From Azonexus sp. (lineage in GTDB: Bacteria > Pseudomonadota > Gammaproteobacteria > Burkholderiales > Rhodocyclaceae): DNA of 64,000 nucleotides. Below, piece by piece: positions 17,447 through 28,629 of this stretch. The stretch spans positions 1 to 64,000 of the forward strand of contig JAUYSK010000021.1 in the NCBI GenBank assembly GCA_030696345.1, read 5' to 3'. Numbering within the stretch: position 1 is the stretch's first letter; each line of letters starts with the position of its first letter. The translations under genes and the position numbers were made by a program. Under the pieces are notes generated by a model. That model was not told the origin of the DNA and did no database searches. It was given only the letters and a program-made list of their open reading frames with translations.

Positions 17447-18280
17447 ATGCCGGAATTGCCGGAAGTAGAAGTTTGTCGGCGCGGCCTGGTGCCGGAGCTT
17501 GAAGGTGCCTTGATCAAGGGGGTGGTGATCCGGTCGCCGAAGCTGCGTCAGGTTATTCCTCCGGAACTGCTTAGCCTTTTGCCGGGCTGCCGCGTCATGG
17601 CGATTCGCCGGCGCGGCAAGTACCTGCTGTTCGATTGCCGGAAGCCGGGTGTCGAAGGCTGCCTGATCATTCATCTCGGCATGTCGGGCAACCTGCGCTT
17701 TGTGCCGCATGATCTGCCGCCAGGCAAGCACGACCATTTTGAACTGGTTCTGGCTGATCAGATCCTGCGCTTCGCCGACCCGCGCCGATTTGGTGTTGTG
17801 CTTTGGCAACCGGGGCCGCCCGAGGTGGCTGAACAACATCCGTTGCTGGCAAATCAGGGTCTTGAACCCTTGTCTGATGGCTTTACGGACGACTGGTTGC
17901 ATGACGCTTGCGCCAAACGCAGTGGCCCGATCAAGCCGGTGCTGATGGACAGCCATATGGTGGTCGGCATCGGCAATATCTATGCCTCGGAGAGTCTCTT
18001 CCGGGCCGGTATTTCTCCTGTGCGGGCAGCCAACCGGATCAGCCGGGCGCGTTATGCGCTGCTCGTGCCGGCGATCCGCGAAACATTGTCGGACGCGATT
18101 GCAGCGGGGGGTAGCAGCATTCGCGATTACGTCCATAGCGATGGTGGCGCTGGCTGCTTCCAGATTCAGGCCGGCGTTTATGACCGCGCCGGCCAGCCTT
18201 GCCTGCGCTGTGGTGGGGTGATTCGGCAAATTCGTCAGGCAGGCCGAAGCAGCTACTATTGCCCCCGGTGCCAACATTAA
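17447..18280 (+). CDS. mutM: Formamidopyrimidine-DNA glycosylase
   Basis: MutM (Fpg) removes 8-oxoguanine and formamidopyrimidines from DNA and cuts the backbone. The start at 17447 is set by the chemistry: the protein must begin Met-Pro, because Pro2 becomes the N-terminal catalytic residue (MPELPEVEV). A five-residue longer form from 17432 would block the active site. Other features are the lysine in RRRGKYLLF, IGNIYASESLF and the C-terminal zinc finger CLRCGGVIRQ...YYCPRCQH. It is 277 residues long and divergent from the TPR gene. Confidence 0.96.
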   Translation: MPELPEVEVCRRGLVPELEGALIKGVVIRSPKLRQVIPPELLSLLPGCRVMAIRRRGKYLLFDCRKPGVEGCLIIHLGMSGNLRFVPHDLPPGKHDHFELVLADQILRFADPRRFGVVLWQPGPPEVAEQHPLLANQGLEPLSDGFTDDWLHDACAKRSGPIKPVLMDSHMVVGIGNIYASESLFRAGISPVRAANRISRARYALLVPAIRETLSDAIAAGGSSIRDYVHSDGGAGCFQIQAGVYDRAGQPCLRCGGVIRQIRQAGRSSYYCPRCQH

Positions 18281-18346
18281 ATAGGGAGTGCAAGCCCCTG
18301 TTTTTATGCTAAATTGAAGTTTCGTACGCATCCATGGTGCATGATT

Positions 18347-20296
18347 ATGTCCCTTGCCAATCAATTTGCCGCCTACACCGCCTGGCGTTCCCGCCTCTAT
18401 TCCCATATCGGTGAGTTTCAGGACTGGCTGTCCCAGAACGAATTGTCGGACGCCCAGACCGACCTGCGCCTGACTCAGCTGCTTGAGCGCCTGCACGAAG
18501 ACCGCCTTAACGTGGCCTTCGTTGCCGAGTTCTCGCGCGGCAAGTCGGAGCTGATCAATGCCATCTTTTTCGCCGAATATGGCAACCGGATGCTGCCTTC
18601 ATCGGCTGGCCGGACGACGATGTGCCCGACCGAGTTGCTGTTCGACGGCAACAAGCTGCCCTGCATTGAACTGCTGCCGATTCAGACGCGGGCTTCCAAT
18701 TCCAGCGTCACGGAATACAAGCGGTTTCCCGATGAATGGAGTGTCGTAAAGCTTGATATTGACTCACCGGAAACCATGCAGGAAGCCCTGCGCCATGTTA
18801 GCGAGACGACGCGCGTAACGCCGGAAGAGGCGGCACGTCTCGGTTTCGAGGTTGGCCAGGGAGCGATCGATTTCTACAAGGTAGGCGACGATGGCATGGT
18901 GGAAGTGCCGCAATGGCGCCACGCCATCATCAATTTCCCGCACCCGCTGCTGAAGCAAGGTTTGATTATTCTCGATACGCCGGGTTTGAACGCAATTGGC
19001 GCCGAACCGGAATTGACGCTTTCCTTGCTGCCCAACGCACATGCCGTGCTGTTCATTCTCGGCGCGGATACCGGTGTGACGCAGTCCGACATGGCGATCT
19101 GGAAAGAGCACATCTGTGGTGGCGGAACCGCCAAGCGCGGTCGGATGGTTGTGCTGAACAAAATCGACGGTCAGTGGGATGAACTCAAGACGCTCGAGGA
19201 AATCGACGCCGAGATTCAGAAGCAGGTTGATTCCAGCGCCGAGATTCTTGATCTGCCCTCGAATCAGGTTTTCCCGGTTTCCGCCCAAAAGGGCCTGGTT
19301 GCCAAGATCAATGGCGACAGCGCCCTGCTTGAGCGAAGCCGCCTGCCATTGCTCGAATCGGCGCTTTCCGAAGAGCTGATTCCGGCCAAGCGCGAAATCG
19401 TTTGCGCCAACACCGATACTGAATTTGGTGCCGTTAGTTTGCAGGTGCGGGGTTTGCTCGAGTCACGCCTCGCCGGCCTGCGTGAGCAATTGACCGAACT
19501 GACCGAACTGCGCGGCAAGAACAAGGGCGTCGTCGAATACATGATGGGCAAGGTCCGGGCCGAGAAGGATGAGTTCGAGGCCGGTCTGCAACGCTACTAC
19601 GCCGTGCGCAGCGTCTTTTCGCGCTTGACCAACAAACTGTTCGGCCATCTTGGCCTCGATTCGCTGCGTCAGCTGACCCATGAAACCCGCGAGGCGATGC
19701 TTGAAGCCGCTTTCTCAAAGACGCTATCAGAAGCGATGGGCAAGTTCTTCGGGCGTTCGCGCGAATCGTTGTCCTTGTCGACCGGCGAGATCAATGAAAT
19801 CCTGGCGATGATGGATGCAGTCTACAAGCGCTTTGCCGTCGAGCATGGCTTGAAACTCGGCTCGCCCACCACCTTCTCGCTGCTCCGTTATGAAAAGGAG
19901 CTCGATCGCCTGCAGGCCTGGTGTGATTCGCATCTGAACACCATGGTCAGCCTGCTGACGCACGACAAGCGGAACATTACGCAGAAATTCTTCGAGGAAG
20001 TGGCGGTACAGGTGCGTCGCGCCTTCGAGCATGCCAACAAGGATGCCGAAGTCTGGTTGCGGGCCATCATGGCACCGATGGAAACCCAGGTTCGCGAACA
20101 CCAGATTCAGCTCAAGCGTCGTCTGGAAAGCATCAAGCGTATCCACCAGGCGACCGATACGCTGGAAGATCGTATTGCCGAGCTGGAAAACGTCGAGAAA
20201 AACCTGCTGCAGCAGATCCAGGCGCTGGAAGGTGTTACCGGCCGGGTCCGGGAGATGTTGTTGCCGCTGGACGACGAGCAGTTGCAGGCGGCCTGA
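18347..20296 (+). CDS. Dynamin-like GTPase
   Basis: A 649-residue protein of the bacterial dynamin family. The P-loop reads AEFSRGKSELINAIF at about 60-74, with Ala where many members have the first Gly; GRTTMCPTELL follows, then the G3 motif DTPGLNAIG (about 205) and G4 NKIDG. The rest is helical with coiled coil near the end (ESIKRIHQATDTLEDRIAEL). Bacterial dynamins bind and remodel membranes, in some species protecting against membrane stress or phage. The ATG at 18347 gives MSLANQF; ATG at 18341 is possible. A strong terminator follows. Its role here is unknown. Confidence 0.8.
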   Translation: MSLANQFAAYTAWRSRLYSHIGEFQDWLSQNELSDAQTDLRLTQLLERLHEDRLNVAFVAEFSRGKSELINAIFFAEYGNRMLPSSAGRTTMCPTELLFDGNKLPCIELLPIQTRASNSSVTEYKRFPDEWSVVKLDIDSPETMQEALRHVSETTRVTPEEAARLGFEVGQGAIDFYKVGDDGMVEVPQWRHAIINFPHPLLKQGLIILDTPGLNAIGAEPELTLSLLPNAHAVLFILGADTGVTQSDMAIWKEHICGGGTAKRGRMVVLNKIDGQWDELKTLEEIDAEIQKQVDSSAEILDLPSNQVFPVSAQKGLVAKINGDSALLERSRLPLLESALSEELIPAKREIVCANTDTEFGAVSLQVRGLLESRLAGLREQLTELTELRGKNKGVVEYMMGKVRAEKDEFEAGLQRYYAVRSVFSRLTNKLFGHLGLDSLRQLTHETREAMLEAAFSKTLSEAMGKFFGRSRESLSLSTGEINEILAMMDAVYKRFAVEHGLKLGSPTTFSLLRYEKELDRLQAWCDSHLNTMVSLLTHDKRNITQKFFEEVAVQVRRAFEHANKDAEVWLRAIMAPMETQVREHQIQLKRRLESIKRIHQATDTLEDRIAELENVEKNLLQQIQALEGVTGRVREMLLPLDDEQLQAA

Positions 20297-20309
20297 ACTT
20301 CGCTACCAG

Positions 20310-20348
20310 CCAGCAAAAAGCCCGCGAATTTCGCGGGCTTTTTGCTGG
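20310..20348. terminator. Bidirectional terminator
   Basis: A perfect 18-bp stem (20310-20327 with 20331-20348) with a three-base loop has A-tract and T-tract inside the arms, so it can stop both the dynamin gene on the plus strand and the ferredoxin gene on the minus strand. Confidence 0.9.
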
Positions 20349-20360
20349 GGCATGAAACTC

Positions 20361-21665
<1,305 letters not shown>

Positions 21666-21669
<4 letters not shown>

Positions 21670-22967
21670 TCAGCGGCGACCGTCACGGTAATCAGGTCAG
21701 CCATGCGGACACGGCGGGAAAATGCCTGTTTTATGTCGTCCACCGTAACTGCCTGAACTTTCGCCTGATACTGGTCGAGATAGTCGAGCGGCAGGCCATA
21801 GAAGCCGATCACTGCGGCGTTGTCGAGCAGCTTCTTGTTGCTGTCGAGGCGTAGCGGGAAACTGCCGGTCAGGTTGGCTTTGGCGGCGGCAAGCTCTTCT
21901 TCGCTCGGGCCATCTTTCAGGAAGCCTTCAAGCACGTCGCGCGATACCTTGATTGCGTCCTTGGCCTGAGAGCGCTTGGTCTGCAGGCCGATTTGGAATG
22001 GGCCAGTCTGCTTCAGCGGCGCGAAATAGCTATAGACGCTGTAAGCGTAGCCGCGTTTGTCGCGCACTTCCTTCATCAGCCGCGAAACGAAACCGCCACC
22101 GCCCAGCGTGTAGTTGCCGACGAGTAGCGGGAAATAGTCCGGATTGCCGCGTTCAATGGCCGGCAAACCAATGTAAACGTGAGCCTGGCTAGCCGGGTGG
22201 GCGAGGCTGGTGACGCTGCCTTTGGGCGCGACGGGAGCGGCCGGCACGGTGGCGACTTCGCCCTTGGGCAGGCCGGCTGCGATGGCTTCGGCGATTTTCT
22301 CGGCGTCGGCCCGCGAAATATCACCGACCAGCGTAATGCTGGCGTTGGCAGCGTTGTAGTAGCGGCTATGGAAAGCGGCAAGATCGTCGCGATGCAGGGC
22401 GGTGACGCTCTCCGGGCTGGCCTGCTGGCCGTAGGGATGGTTCGGATACATGGCGGCCCAGAAAGCCTTGCCGGCGATGCTGCCGGGCTGGGTCATCGCT
22501 TCCTTGAGGCTGGCGATGGTACGGGCCTTTTCCCGCTCGAAAATGGCGGCATCGAACAGCGGTTTGTGCAGGACACTGCGCAGAATGTCGAGCGCCGGGT
22601 CGCGCTTGTCCTTCGCCGAAAGCGTGCGAAGGGAAACGCTGGCGCGGTCGGTGTCGGCGCTACCGCCGAGATTGGCGCCGATATCGGCGAGTTGCTCGGC
22701 GATGGCGGTTTCGTCACGGCTGCCGGCACCAAGGTCGAGGGCGGCACGGGTCAGCGCGGCGAGGCCGGATTTGCCGGCCGGGTCGAACATCGAGCCGGCG
22801 GCGAAATCGACCTGAACGTCGAGCATCGGCAGGACGCGGCTTTCGACAAAATAGACGCGGGCGCCAGCGGGCGAGACCCAGTGTTCGATCTTGACGCCGG
22901 CCAGTGCGGCTTGCGTGATCAACAGGGCGGTTACTGCGGTCAACAGCTTTTTCATGGCATTTTTCAT
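21666..22967 (-). CDS. M16 peptidase-like protein, non-catalytic partner
   Basis: A 433-residue secreted or periplasmic protein (signal to about residue 23) with two pitrilysin-type domains. The metal motif HxxEH is absent: the expected site reads LAALTRAAL. The C-terminal domain keeps the substrate-contact GYAYSVYS. Such inactive subunits form dimers with an active M16 subunit, here the gene directly upstream, with which its start overlaps by one base (TAATG). Confidence 0.88.
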
Positions 22968-24325
22968 TAGTGGCGGGTGGCGACGGCGCTGCGGCGGGGT
23001 TTGCCGTCGAGCGGTTGCGGATCGAGGACGCCGATGGTCAGGGTGTCGTCGTTGAAATATTTCTTCGCCACGGCTTGAGCTTCCGCTGCCGTAACCTTCT
23101 GCAGCTTTTCCAGCATGCGGTTGATCTTCTGGTAGGGCAGGCCGGCAGATTCGGTCTGGCCGATTTCCATCGCCTGGCCGAACATCGAATCCAGCTTGTA
23201 GACCTGGCTGGCCAGCAACTGGGCCTTGGCGCGCTTGAGTTCGGTTTCGCTGATGCCATCCTTCTGGACGCGGGCAATCTCGGCACGCAAAGCCGCTTCC
23301 AGATCGGCCACCGACCGCCCTTCGGACGGGCTGCCATGCAGGTAGATCATGCCTGGGCCACGGGCGGTGCCGTCGTAATCGAAGCCGACCGACAGCGCGA
23401 CCTTGTCTTCGCGCACCAGTTTCTTGTTGAAGCGGGCCGCATCATGGCCATCGAGAATGGCGCCGAGCATTTCGAGGGCATAGGGCTCGCTGTCGGTTTC
23501 GATATTGCGCAGGATGGGCGCCTTGTAGCCCATGATCAGCACCGGCAATTCGGCCGGCGCCTTGACGCTGACGCGACGGCTACCTTCCTGTGCAGGTTCG
23601 ATCTGCGGCTTGCGCAGCGGCAGGGCACGGCCTTCGAGCGGCCCGTAGTATTTCTCGGCCAGTGCGAAGACGGCCTTGTGGTCCACGTCGCCGGTGATGA
23701 CCACGTAGGCGTTGTTGGGTACGTACCAGGTGTCGTACCAGGCCTTGGCGTCGGCCGCGGTCATCGTTTCCAGATCGTTCATCCAGCCGATGATTGGCCG
23801 GCGATAGGGGTGCGACTGGAAGGCGACGGCGTTCATTTGCTCGAAGAGCTTGGATTGCGGATTGTCATCGGTGCGCATGCGGCGCTCTTCCATGACGACC
23901 TTGATCTCCTGCTCGAATTCCTTGGCCTCGACGTTCAGATGGCGCATGCGGTCGGCTTCGAGCTGCATCATCTCGTCGAGCTTTTCCTTCGGCACTTGCT
24001 GGAAGTAGGCGGTGTAGTCGCGGCTGGTGAAGGCGTTGTCGCGGCCACCGGCGGCGGCGACCCGCTTGTTGAATTCGCCGGGGCCGACGCTTGGTGTGCC
24101 CTTGAACATCATGTGTTCAAGCACGTGGGCGACGCCGGAAGCGCCATCAACCTCATCCATGCTGCCGATGCGGTACCAGACCATCTGGACGGCAGTCGGG
24201 GCGCGTCGGTCTTCCTTGACGATGATGCGCAGACCGTTCTTGAGCGTGGTTTCGTAAGGGTTGGCGAGGGCTGCGGTCAACAGCCATGGGGCGAGCAAAA
24301 CGGGAAGGAGATGTCTGATACGCAT
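22967..24325 (-). CDS. M16 family zinc peptidase, catalytic subunit
   Basis: A 452-residue zinc peptidase with a signal peptide (residues 1-21) and the inverted zinc motif HVLEH at about 66-70, in the stretch SGVAHVLEHMMFKGT. The distal glutamate lies in EQEIKVVMEERR. It probably works as a heterodimer with the product of the coupled gene at 21666, degrading small periplasmic peptides. Divergent from ftsY; a similar layout next to ftsY is seen in many betaproteobacteria. Confidence 0.92.
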   Translation of the reverse strand: MRIRHLLPVLLAPWLLTAALANPYETTLKNGLRIIVKEDRRAPTAVQMVWYRIGSMDEVDGASGVAHVLEHMMFKGTPSVGPGEFNKRVAAAGGRDNAFTSRDYTAYFQQVPKEKLDEMMQLEADRMRHLNVEAKEFEQEIKVVMEERRMRTDDNPQSKLFEQMNAVAFQSHPYRRPIIGWMNDLETMTAADAKAWYDTWYVPNNAYVVITGDVDHKAVFALAEKYYGPLEGRALPLRKPQIEPAQEGSRRVSVKAPAELPVLIMGYKAPILRNIETDSEPYALEMLGAILDGHDAARFNKKLVREDKVALSVGFDYDGTARGPGMIYLHGSPSEGRSVADLEAALRAEIARVQKDGISETELKRAKAQLLASQVYKLDSMFGQAMEIGQTESAGLPYQKINRMLEKLQKVTAAEAQAVAKKYFNDDTLTIGVLDPQPLDGKPRRSAVATRH

Positions 24326-24434
24326 GGGGAAACGGGTCTTTCTGCTAGAATTCGAGCCTGATTTTGCTTCAATCCGAACGGCATCTTAACGGCTTGCCGC
24401 TTAACTGTCAGCTTGGCTTGAGACCACTTTTCCC

Positions 24435-25397
24435 ATGTTCAGTTTCCTGAAAAAATCCGCACCCGAAACAAAGGTGGATACGCCTGCCGCGCCTTCCTGG
24501 CGCGAACGCCTGTTCAAGGGGCTGGCGAAGACCCGTGCGCAATGGGGCGGCAAGCTCAAAGGCATCTTTTCGCGCGGCAAGGTTGATGACGAACTGCTCG
24601 AAGAGCTGGAAGAGTTGCTGCTGACCAGCGATTGCGGCATTGAGGCGACGACCCACCTGCTCGACGAACTGAAAAAGGCCGCCAAGCGCGACAAGCTGGA
24701 TACGCCGGAGGCCATTCAGAAGGCACTCGCCGACGCCCTGCTCGAAACCCTGCAACCGCTCGAACAGCCGCTTGATGTCAGCGGCCACAAGCCTTACGTG
24801 ATCATGATTGCCGGCGTCAATGGGGCCGGCAAGACGACTTCCATTGGCAAGCTGTGCAAGTATTTTCAGGATCAGGGCAAGAGCGTGCTGCTCGCCGCCG
24901 GCGACACCTTCCGCGCTGCCGCCCGCGAACAGCTCGAAACCTGGGGCGAGCGCAACAACGTCACGGTCATTGCTCAGGATAATGGCGATCCGGCCGCCGT
25001 CATTTTCGACGCGATTTCTGCTGCCAAGGCGCGCGGCATCGATATCGTGCTGGCCGACACGGCCGGTCGTCTGCCGACCCAGCTGCACCTGATGGAAGAA
25101 ATCGCCAAGGTCCGTCGTGTCATCCAGAAGATTGATCCGACCGGTCCGCATGAAACCCTGCTCGTGCTCGACGCCAATATTGGTCAGAACGCGCTGCAGC
25201 AGGTCAAGGCCTTCGACAAGGCGATCCATGTCACCGGCTTGGTCCTGACCAAGCTCGATGGCACGGCCAAGGGCGGGGTGGTGACGGCGATTGCCCGGCA
25301 GTGCCCGAAGCCGATCCGCTTCATCGGCGTCGGCGAGCAGATTGACGATCTGCGCCCCTTCTCCGCCAAAGATTTCGTCGACGCCCTGTTCGAATGA
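24435..25397 (+). CDS. ftsY: Signal recognition particle receptor FtsY
   Basis: FtsY docks SRP-ribosome complexes at the membrane and hydrolyses GTP together with Ffh. The 320-residue protein has a short basic N-terminal A region (about 1-40) and the NG domain: GVNGAGKTTSIGKL, DTFRAAAREQL, DTAGRLPTQLHL and TKLDGTAKGG. It heads the ftsY-ftsE-ftsX set and overlaps ftsE by four bases. Confidence 0.97.
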   Translation: MFSFLKKSAPETKVDTPAAPSWRERLFKGLAKTRAQWGGKLKGIFSRGKVDDELLEELEELLLTSDCGIEATTHLLDELKKAAKRDKLDTPEAIQKALADALLETLQPLEQPLDVSGHKPYVIMIAGVNGAGKTTSIGKLCKYFQDQGKSVLLAAGDTFRAAAREQLETWGERNNVTVIAQDNGDPAAVIFDAISAAKARGIDIVLADTAGRLPTQLHLMEEIAKVRRVIQKIDPTGPHETLLVLDANIGQNALQQVKAFDKAIHVTGLVLTKLDGTAKGGVVTAIARQCPKPIRFIGVGEQIDDLRPFSAKDFVDALFE

Positions 25398-26044
25398 TTG
25401 TCGCCAGCAACCTGACCAAGCGCTACCCGGGCGGCTACGAAGCCGTCAAGGAAGCCAGCTTCGAGATTTCGGCCGGACAGATGGTGTTCATCACCGGCCA
25501 TTCCGGGGCGGGCAAGACGACGTTGGTCAAACTGCTGGCCACCATTGAACGGCCAACTTCGGGCAGCCTCGTGGTCAATGGCCAGAATCTGGCGGCGCTG
25601 CGGCGCAGCGCCATTCCCTACGTTCGGCGCAATTTCGGACTGGTTTTTCAGGACCAGAAACTGTTGTTTGATCGCAGTGCGCTCGACAACGTGCTGCTGC
25701 CCTTGCAGATCGCCGGCCTGCCCCGGCGCAATGCGATTCGCCGGGCTCAGGCGGCGCTCGACAAGGTCGGCTTGCTGGCCCGTGAAAAGGCCCGGCCGAT
25801 TGCGCTGTCCGGCGGCGAACAACAGCGATTGGCGATTGCCCGTGCCGTGGTCAATCGGCCGACCATCTTGCTGGCTGATGAGCCGACGGGAAATCTCGAC
25901 AGCGAATCAGCCACGGAAATCCTGGAAATCTTCGCTGATTTCCATCGGGTCGGCGTGACGGTCGTGGTTGCCACGCACGACCAGAACTTCATTGAGCGCT
26001 ACCGCCCGACGGTGCTCCGTCTGGATCACGGGAGGCTGCTATGA
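25394..26044 (+). CDS. ftsE: Cell division ATP-binding protein FtsE
   Basis: FtsE is the ATPase of the FtsEX complex that controls cell wall hydrolases at the septum. The 216-residue protein shows Walker A GHSGAGKTTLVK, the Q-loop, the signature LSGGEQQRLAIARA and Walker B ILLADEPTGNLD. It overlaps ftsY and ftsX by four bases each. Confidence 0.97.
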   Translation: MIVASNLTKRYPGGYEAVKEASFEISAGQMVFITGHSGAGKTTLVKLLATIERPTSGSLVVNGQNLAALRRSAIPYVRRNFGLVFQDQKLLFDRSALDNVLLPLQIAGLPRRNAIRRAQAALDKVGLLAREKARPIALSGGEQQRLAIARAVVNRPTILLADEPTGNLDSESATEILEIFADFHRVGVTVVVATHDQNFIERYRPTVLRLDHGRLL

Positions 26045-26940
26045 ACGCCTGGCTGGCGCAACACGGCGCCGCAATGGCCTCGGCTTTCCGGCGCTTGTGG
26101 TCTACGCCGCTCAATTCCTTGCTCTCGTTGCTGGTCATCGGTATCGCCCTGACCCTGCCGGGCTTTGGTTACGTCCTGCTCGACAACCTGCGCGATCTTG
26201 GCCGCAATGCCTCCGGCGTGCAGCAGATCAGCCTGTTCATGAATCTCGATGCCAGCAAGAAGGACGTCGGTGATATCGAAGGCAAGCTGCGTGCAACTGC
26301 CACCGGCAAGTGGCGTTTTGTGCCGAAGGAAGAGGCGCTGAAGCGGATGCAGAAAAGCGAAGGCATGGCCGAAATAGTCGCCAGCCTGCCGCGCAATCCG
26401 CTGCCCGACGCCTTCGTTATCGAGCCGAGCAACACCGAACCGGAATCGCTGGAAATTCTCCGCAAGGAAATATCCGGCTGGCCCAAGGTCGCGCATGTTC
26501 AGCTTGATTCGGCCTGGGTCAAGCGCTTCGATGCCTTCCTCAAGCTCGGCAAGCTGGCCTTGTGGATGCTTGCCGGCATCTTCGCCGCCGGCCTGGTCGC
26601 GGTCACCTTCAACACCATCCGCCTGCAGGTCATGGCGCAAGCCGCCGAAATTGAAGTGGCGCGGATGATCGGTGCGACCGATTCCTTCATCCGCCGCCCC
26701 TTCTATTATTTCGGGGCGCTACAAGGCGCGCTGGGCGGACTGCTGGCTGCCGGGCTGGTGCTCGGTGCCCTGCGTCTGCTGGCCGGGCCGGTTGGCGATC
26801 TGGCGTCGCTCTACGGTGGCAGCTTCAGTCTGCATGCGCCGGGTCCACTCGAGATCGCTGCGTTGGCCAGTGCCGGTGCCGTACTCGGCTGGCTGGGGGC
26901 GCAGCTTTCGGTCAGCCTGTCGCTCCGGAAGTTTGACTAG
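26041..26940 (+). CDS. ftsX: Cell division membrane protein FtsX
   Basis: FtsX is the membrane part of FtsEX. In the 299-residue protein one helix lies near residues 22-44, then a periplasmic domain (about 45-175, LFMNLDASKKDVGDIEGKL) and three helices to the end. The stretch EVARMIGATDSFIRRPFYY is a family hallmark. Its 3' end overlaps by eight bases the start of the FAD oxidoreductase gene. Confidence 0.94.
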   Translation: MNAWLAQHGAAMASAFRRLWSTPLNSLLSLLVIGIALTLPGFGYVLLDNLRDLGRNASGVQQISLFMNLDASKKDVGDIEGKLRATATGKWRFVPKEEALKRMQKSEGMAEIVASLPRNPLPDAFVIEPSNTEPESLEILRKEISGWPKVAHVQLDSAWVKRFDAFLKLGKLALWMLAGIFAAGLVAVTFNTIRLQVMAQAAEIEVARMIGATDSFIRRPFYYFGALQGALGGLLAAGLVLGALRLLAGPVGDLASLYGGSFSLHAPGPLEIAALASAGAVLGWLGAQLSVSLSLRKFD

Positions 26941-28531
26941 CCGACGCGATTTTCTCTGTAGCGTGGGGGCGGCTGCCCTCGCTGGTTGTGCGCCCTCCGG
27001 AAAACCGGCCTTGCCGCCCGGCGAACTGCTCGGCATGTCGCAAGCGCTGGGCCATCGCTTGCGCGACGGCGGTTTTCCCGCCCCTTCCGAAGTCCGAAAA
27101 GTCGGCGTACTGATTGTTGGTGGCGGCATTTCCGGCTTGTCGGCAGCCTGGCGGCTGGCCAAGTCGGGTGTCGACGATTTTCTGGTTCTGGAAATGGAAA
27201 GCGAAGCCGGCGGTAATTCGCGCGCCGGGCAAAGTCCGTTGGTGGCCTATCCGTGGGGCGCCCACTATCTGCCTTTGCCGACCCGCGAGGCGACGGCGGT
27301 GCGCGAGCTGCTGGCTGAGCTGGGCGTGCTGCAGGGCAACCCGGCTGCCGAAAAGCCGATTTACGACGAACGTTTTCTTTGTGCGACGCCACAGGAACGG
27401 GTCTATCGCAATGGTTTGTGGGACGAAGGATTGTTGCCGCATCGCGGCATTGACGCCGGCGAACGTCAGCAGCAGGAGCTTTTCCACAGCCGCATGGAAG
27501 AATTGAAGCAGGCCAGGGGGCGCGATGGCCGGCGGGCTTTTGCCATGCCGATGGCACTGTCCAGCAGCGATCCGGTCTGGCGTGACCTTGACCGCATTCC
27601 GTTCAGTCAGTGGCTGAACGACAACGGTTTCATGGCGCCGACCTTGCACTGGCTGGCCAACTACGCCTGTCGCGACGATTACGGCACGGCCTACGAGCAA
27701 ACCTCTGCCTGGGCTGGCCTGCATTATTTTGCCTGCCGCAATGGCGAGGCCGCCAATGCCGCGAGCGACGCCGTGCTGACAGCGCCCGAGGGCAACGCCT
27801 GGCTGGCGCGTGGTCTGGCACAAAAGGCGAGTGGGCGCATCCTGACGGATGCGCTGGTCTGGCGCATCGAGGAAGGAAAATCGGGTGCTGCGGTAGACGT
27901 GCTTTTTGGAGCAAAAACCGTACGCTTCGAAGCCCGGCAGGTGATCTGGGCCGCCCCGGCTTTTGTTCTGCCGCGCGTCTGGCCGGCCATGCCGGGCGAC
28001 TTGAAAGCTGCTGCGCTGGCCGGCGACTATTCGCCCTGGCTGACGGCCAACCTGCATTTGTCCGATTTCCCCGAAGAGCGCCTGGGCGCACCCCCAGCCT
28101 GGGACAGCGTTTTCTATAACAGCGTCGGCCTCGGCTATGTCGTGGCGACGCACCAGTTGATCCGGCGCCGCCTGAGCGGGACAGTCTTCACCTACTACCG
28201 CGCCCTGCATGATGTGTCACCGGCCGAGGGCCGGCGACTGTTGCTTGAAACGCCGCGCGAAGCCTGGGCCGAAGGCATCCTGGCCGAACTTGAAGGGGCG
28301 CATCCCGACATCCGGCGATTGACGACCCGGCTCGATGTCTTCCGCAACGGCCATGCCATGCGCCGGCCGGTGCCAGGCAGCCTGTGGGGCGGTCAGCGCC
28401 AGTTGCTGGCAGATTTCCGCAGCCCGCGCCTGACGCTGGCGCACGCTGATCTGTCAGGGTTCTCGTTGTTCGAGGAGGCGCAGTATCGCGGCGTGCTTGC
28501 TGCCGAACGGGTGATGAAACGCAGTAGTTGA
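26933..28531 (+). CDS. Tat-exported FAD-dependent oxidoreductase
   Basis: The protein begins with a twin-arginine signal, SRRDFLCSVGAAALAGC, which includes a lipobox-like AGC, so it could be exported folded and anchored. An FAD-binding VLIVGGGISGLSAAWRLA follows at about 60, and later NAWLARGL and the C-terminal motif typical of amine oxidase/phytoene desaturase-type enzymes. The only suitable start is TTG at 26933, inside the last codons of ftsX, giving 532 residues and suggesting coupled translation. Substrate unknown. Confidence 0.8.
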   Translation: MTSRRDFLCSVGAAALAGCAPSGKPALPPGELLGMSQALGHRLRDGGFPAPSEVRKVGVLIVGGGISGLSAAWRLAKSGVDDFLVLEMESEAGGNSRAGQSPLVAYPWGAHYLPLPTREATAVRELLAELGVLQGNPAAEKPIYDERFLCATPQERVYRNGLWDEGLLPHRGIDAGERQQQELFHSRMEELKQARGRDGRRAFAMPMALSSSDPVWRDLDRIPFSQWLNDNGFMAPTLHWLANYACRDDYGTAYEQTSAWAGLHYFACRNGEAANAASDAVLTAPEGNAWLARGLAQKASGRILTDALVWRIEEGKSGAAVDVLFGAKTVRFEARQVIWAAPAFVLPRVWPAMPGDLKAAALAGDYSPWLTANLHLSDFPEERLGAPPAWDSVFYNSVGLGYVVATHQLIRRRLSGTVFTYYRALHDVSPAEGRRLLLETPREAWAEGILAELEGAHPDIRRLTTRLDVFRNGHAMRRPVPGSLWGGQRQLLADFRSPRLTLAHADLSGFSLFEEAQYRGVLAAERVMKRSS

Positions 28532-28629
28532 GCACGGCCTCGCATAGGTTGAATTTATGTCGCTCAGGGTGGAGAATTGTTTTCCAATTGACTGGCATAA
28601 TTTCCGGCTGAAGTGGTAAAAGGGCTTGC

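Noticed and set aside
17114..18496. A 460-codon open frame on the minus strand across mutM
   Set aside because: It runs antisense to the clear mutM gene and into the TPR gene; its translation has no familiar motif. GC-rich codon bias leaves such frames open.
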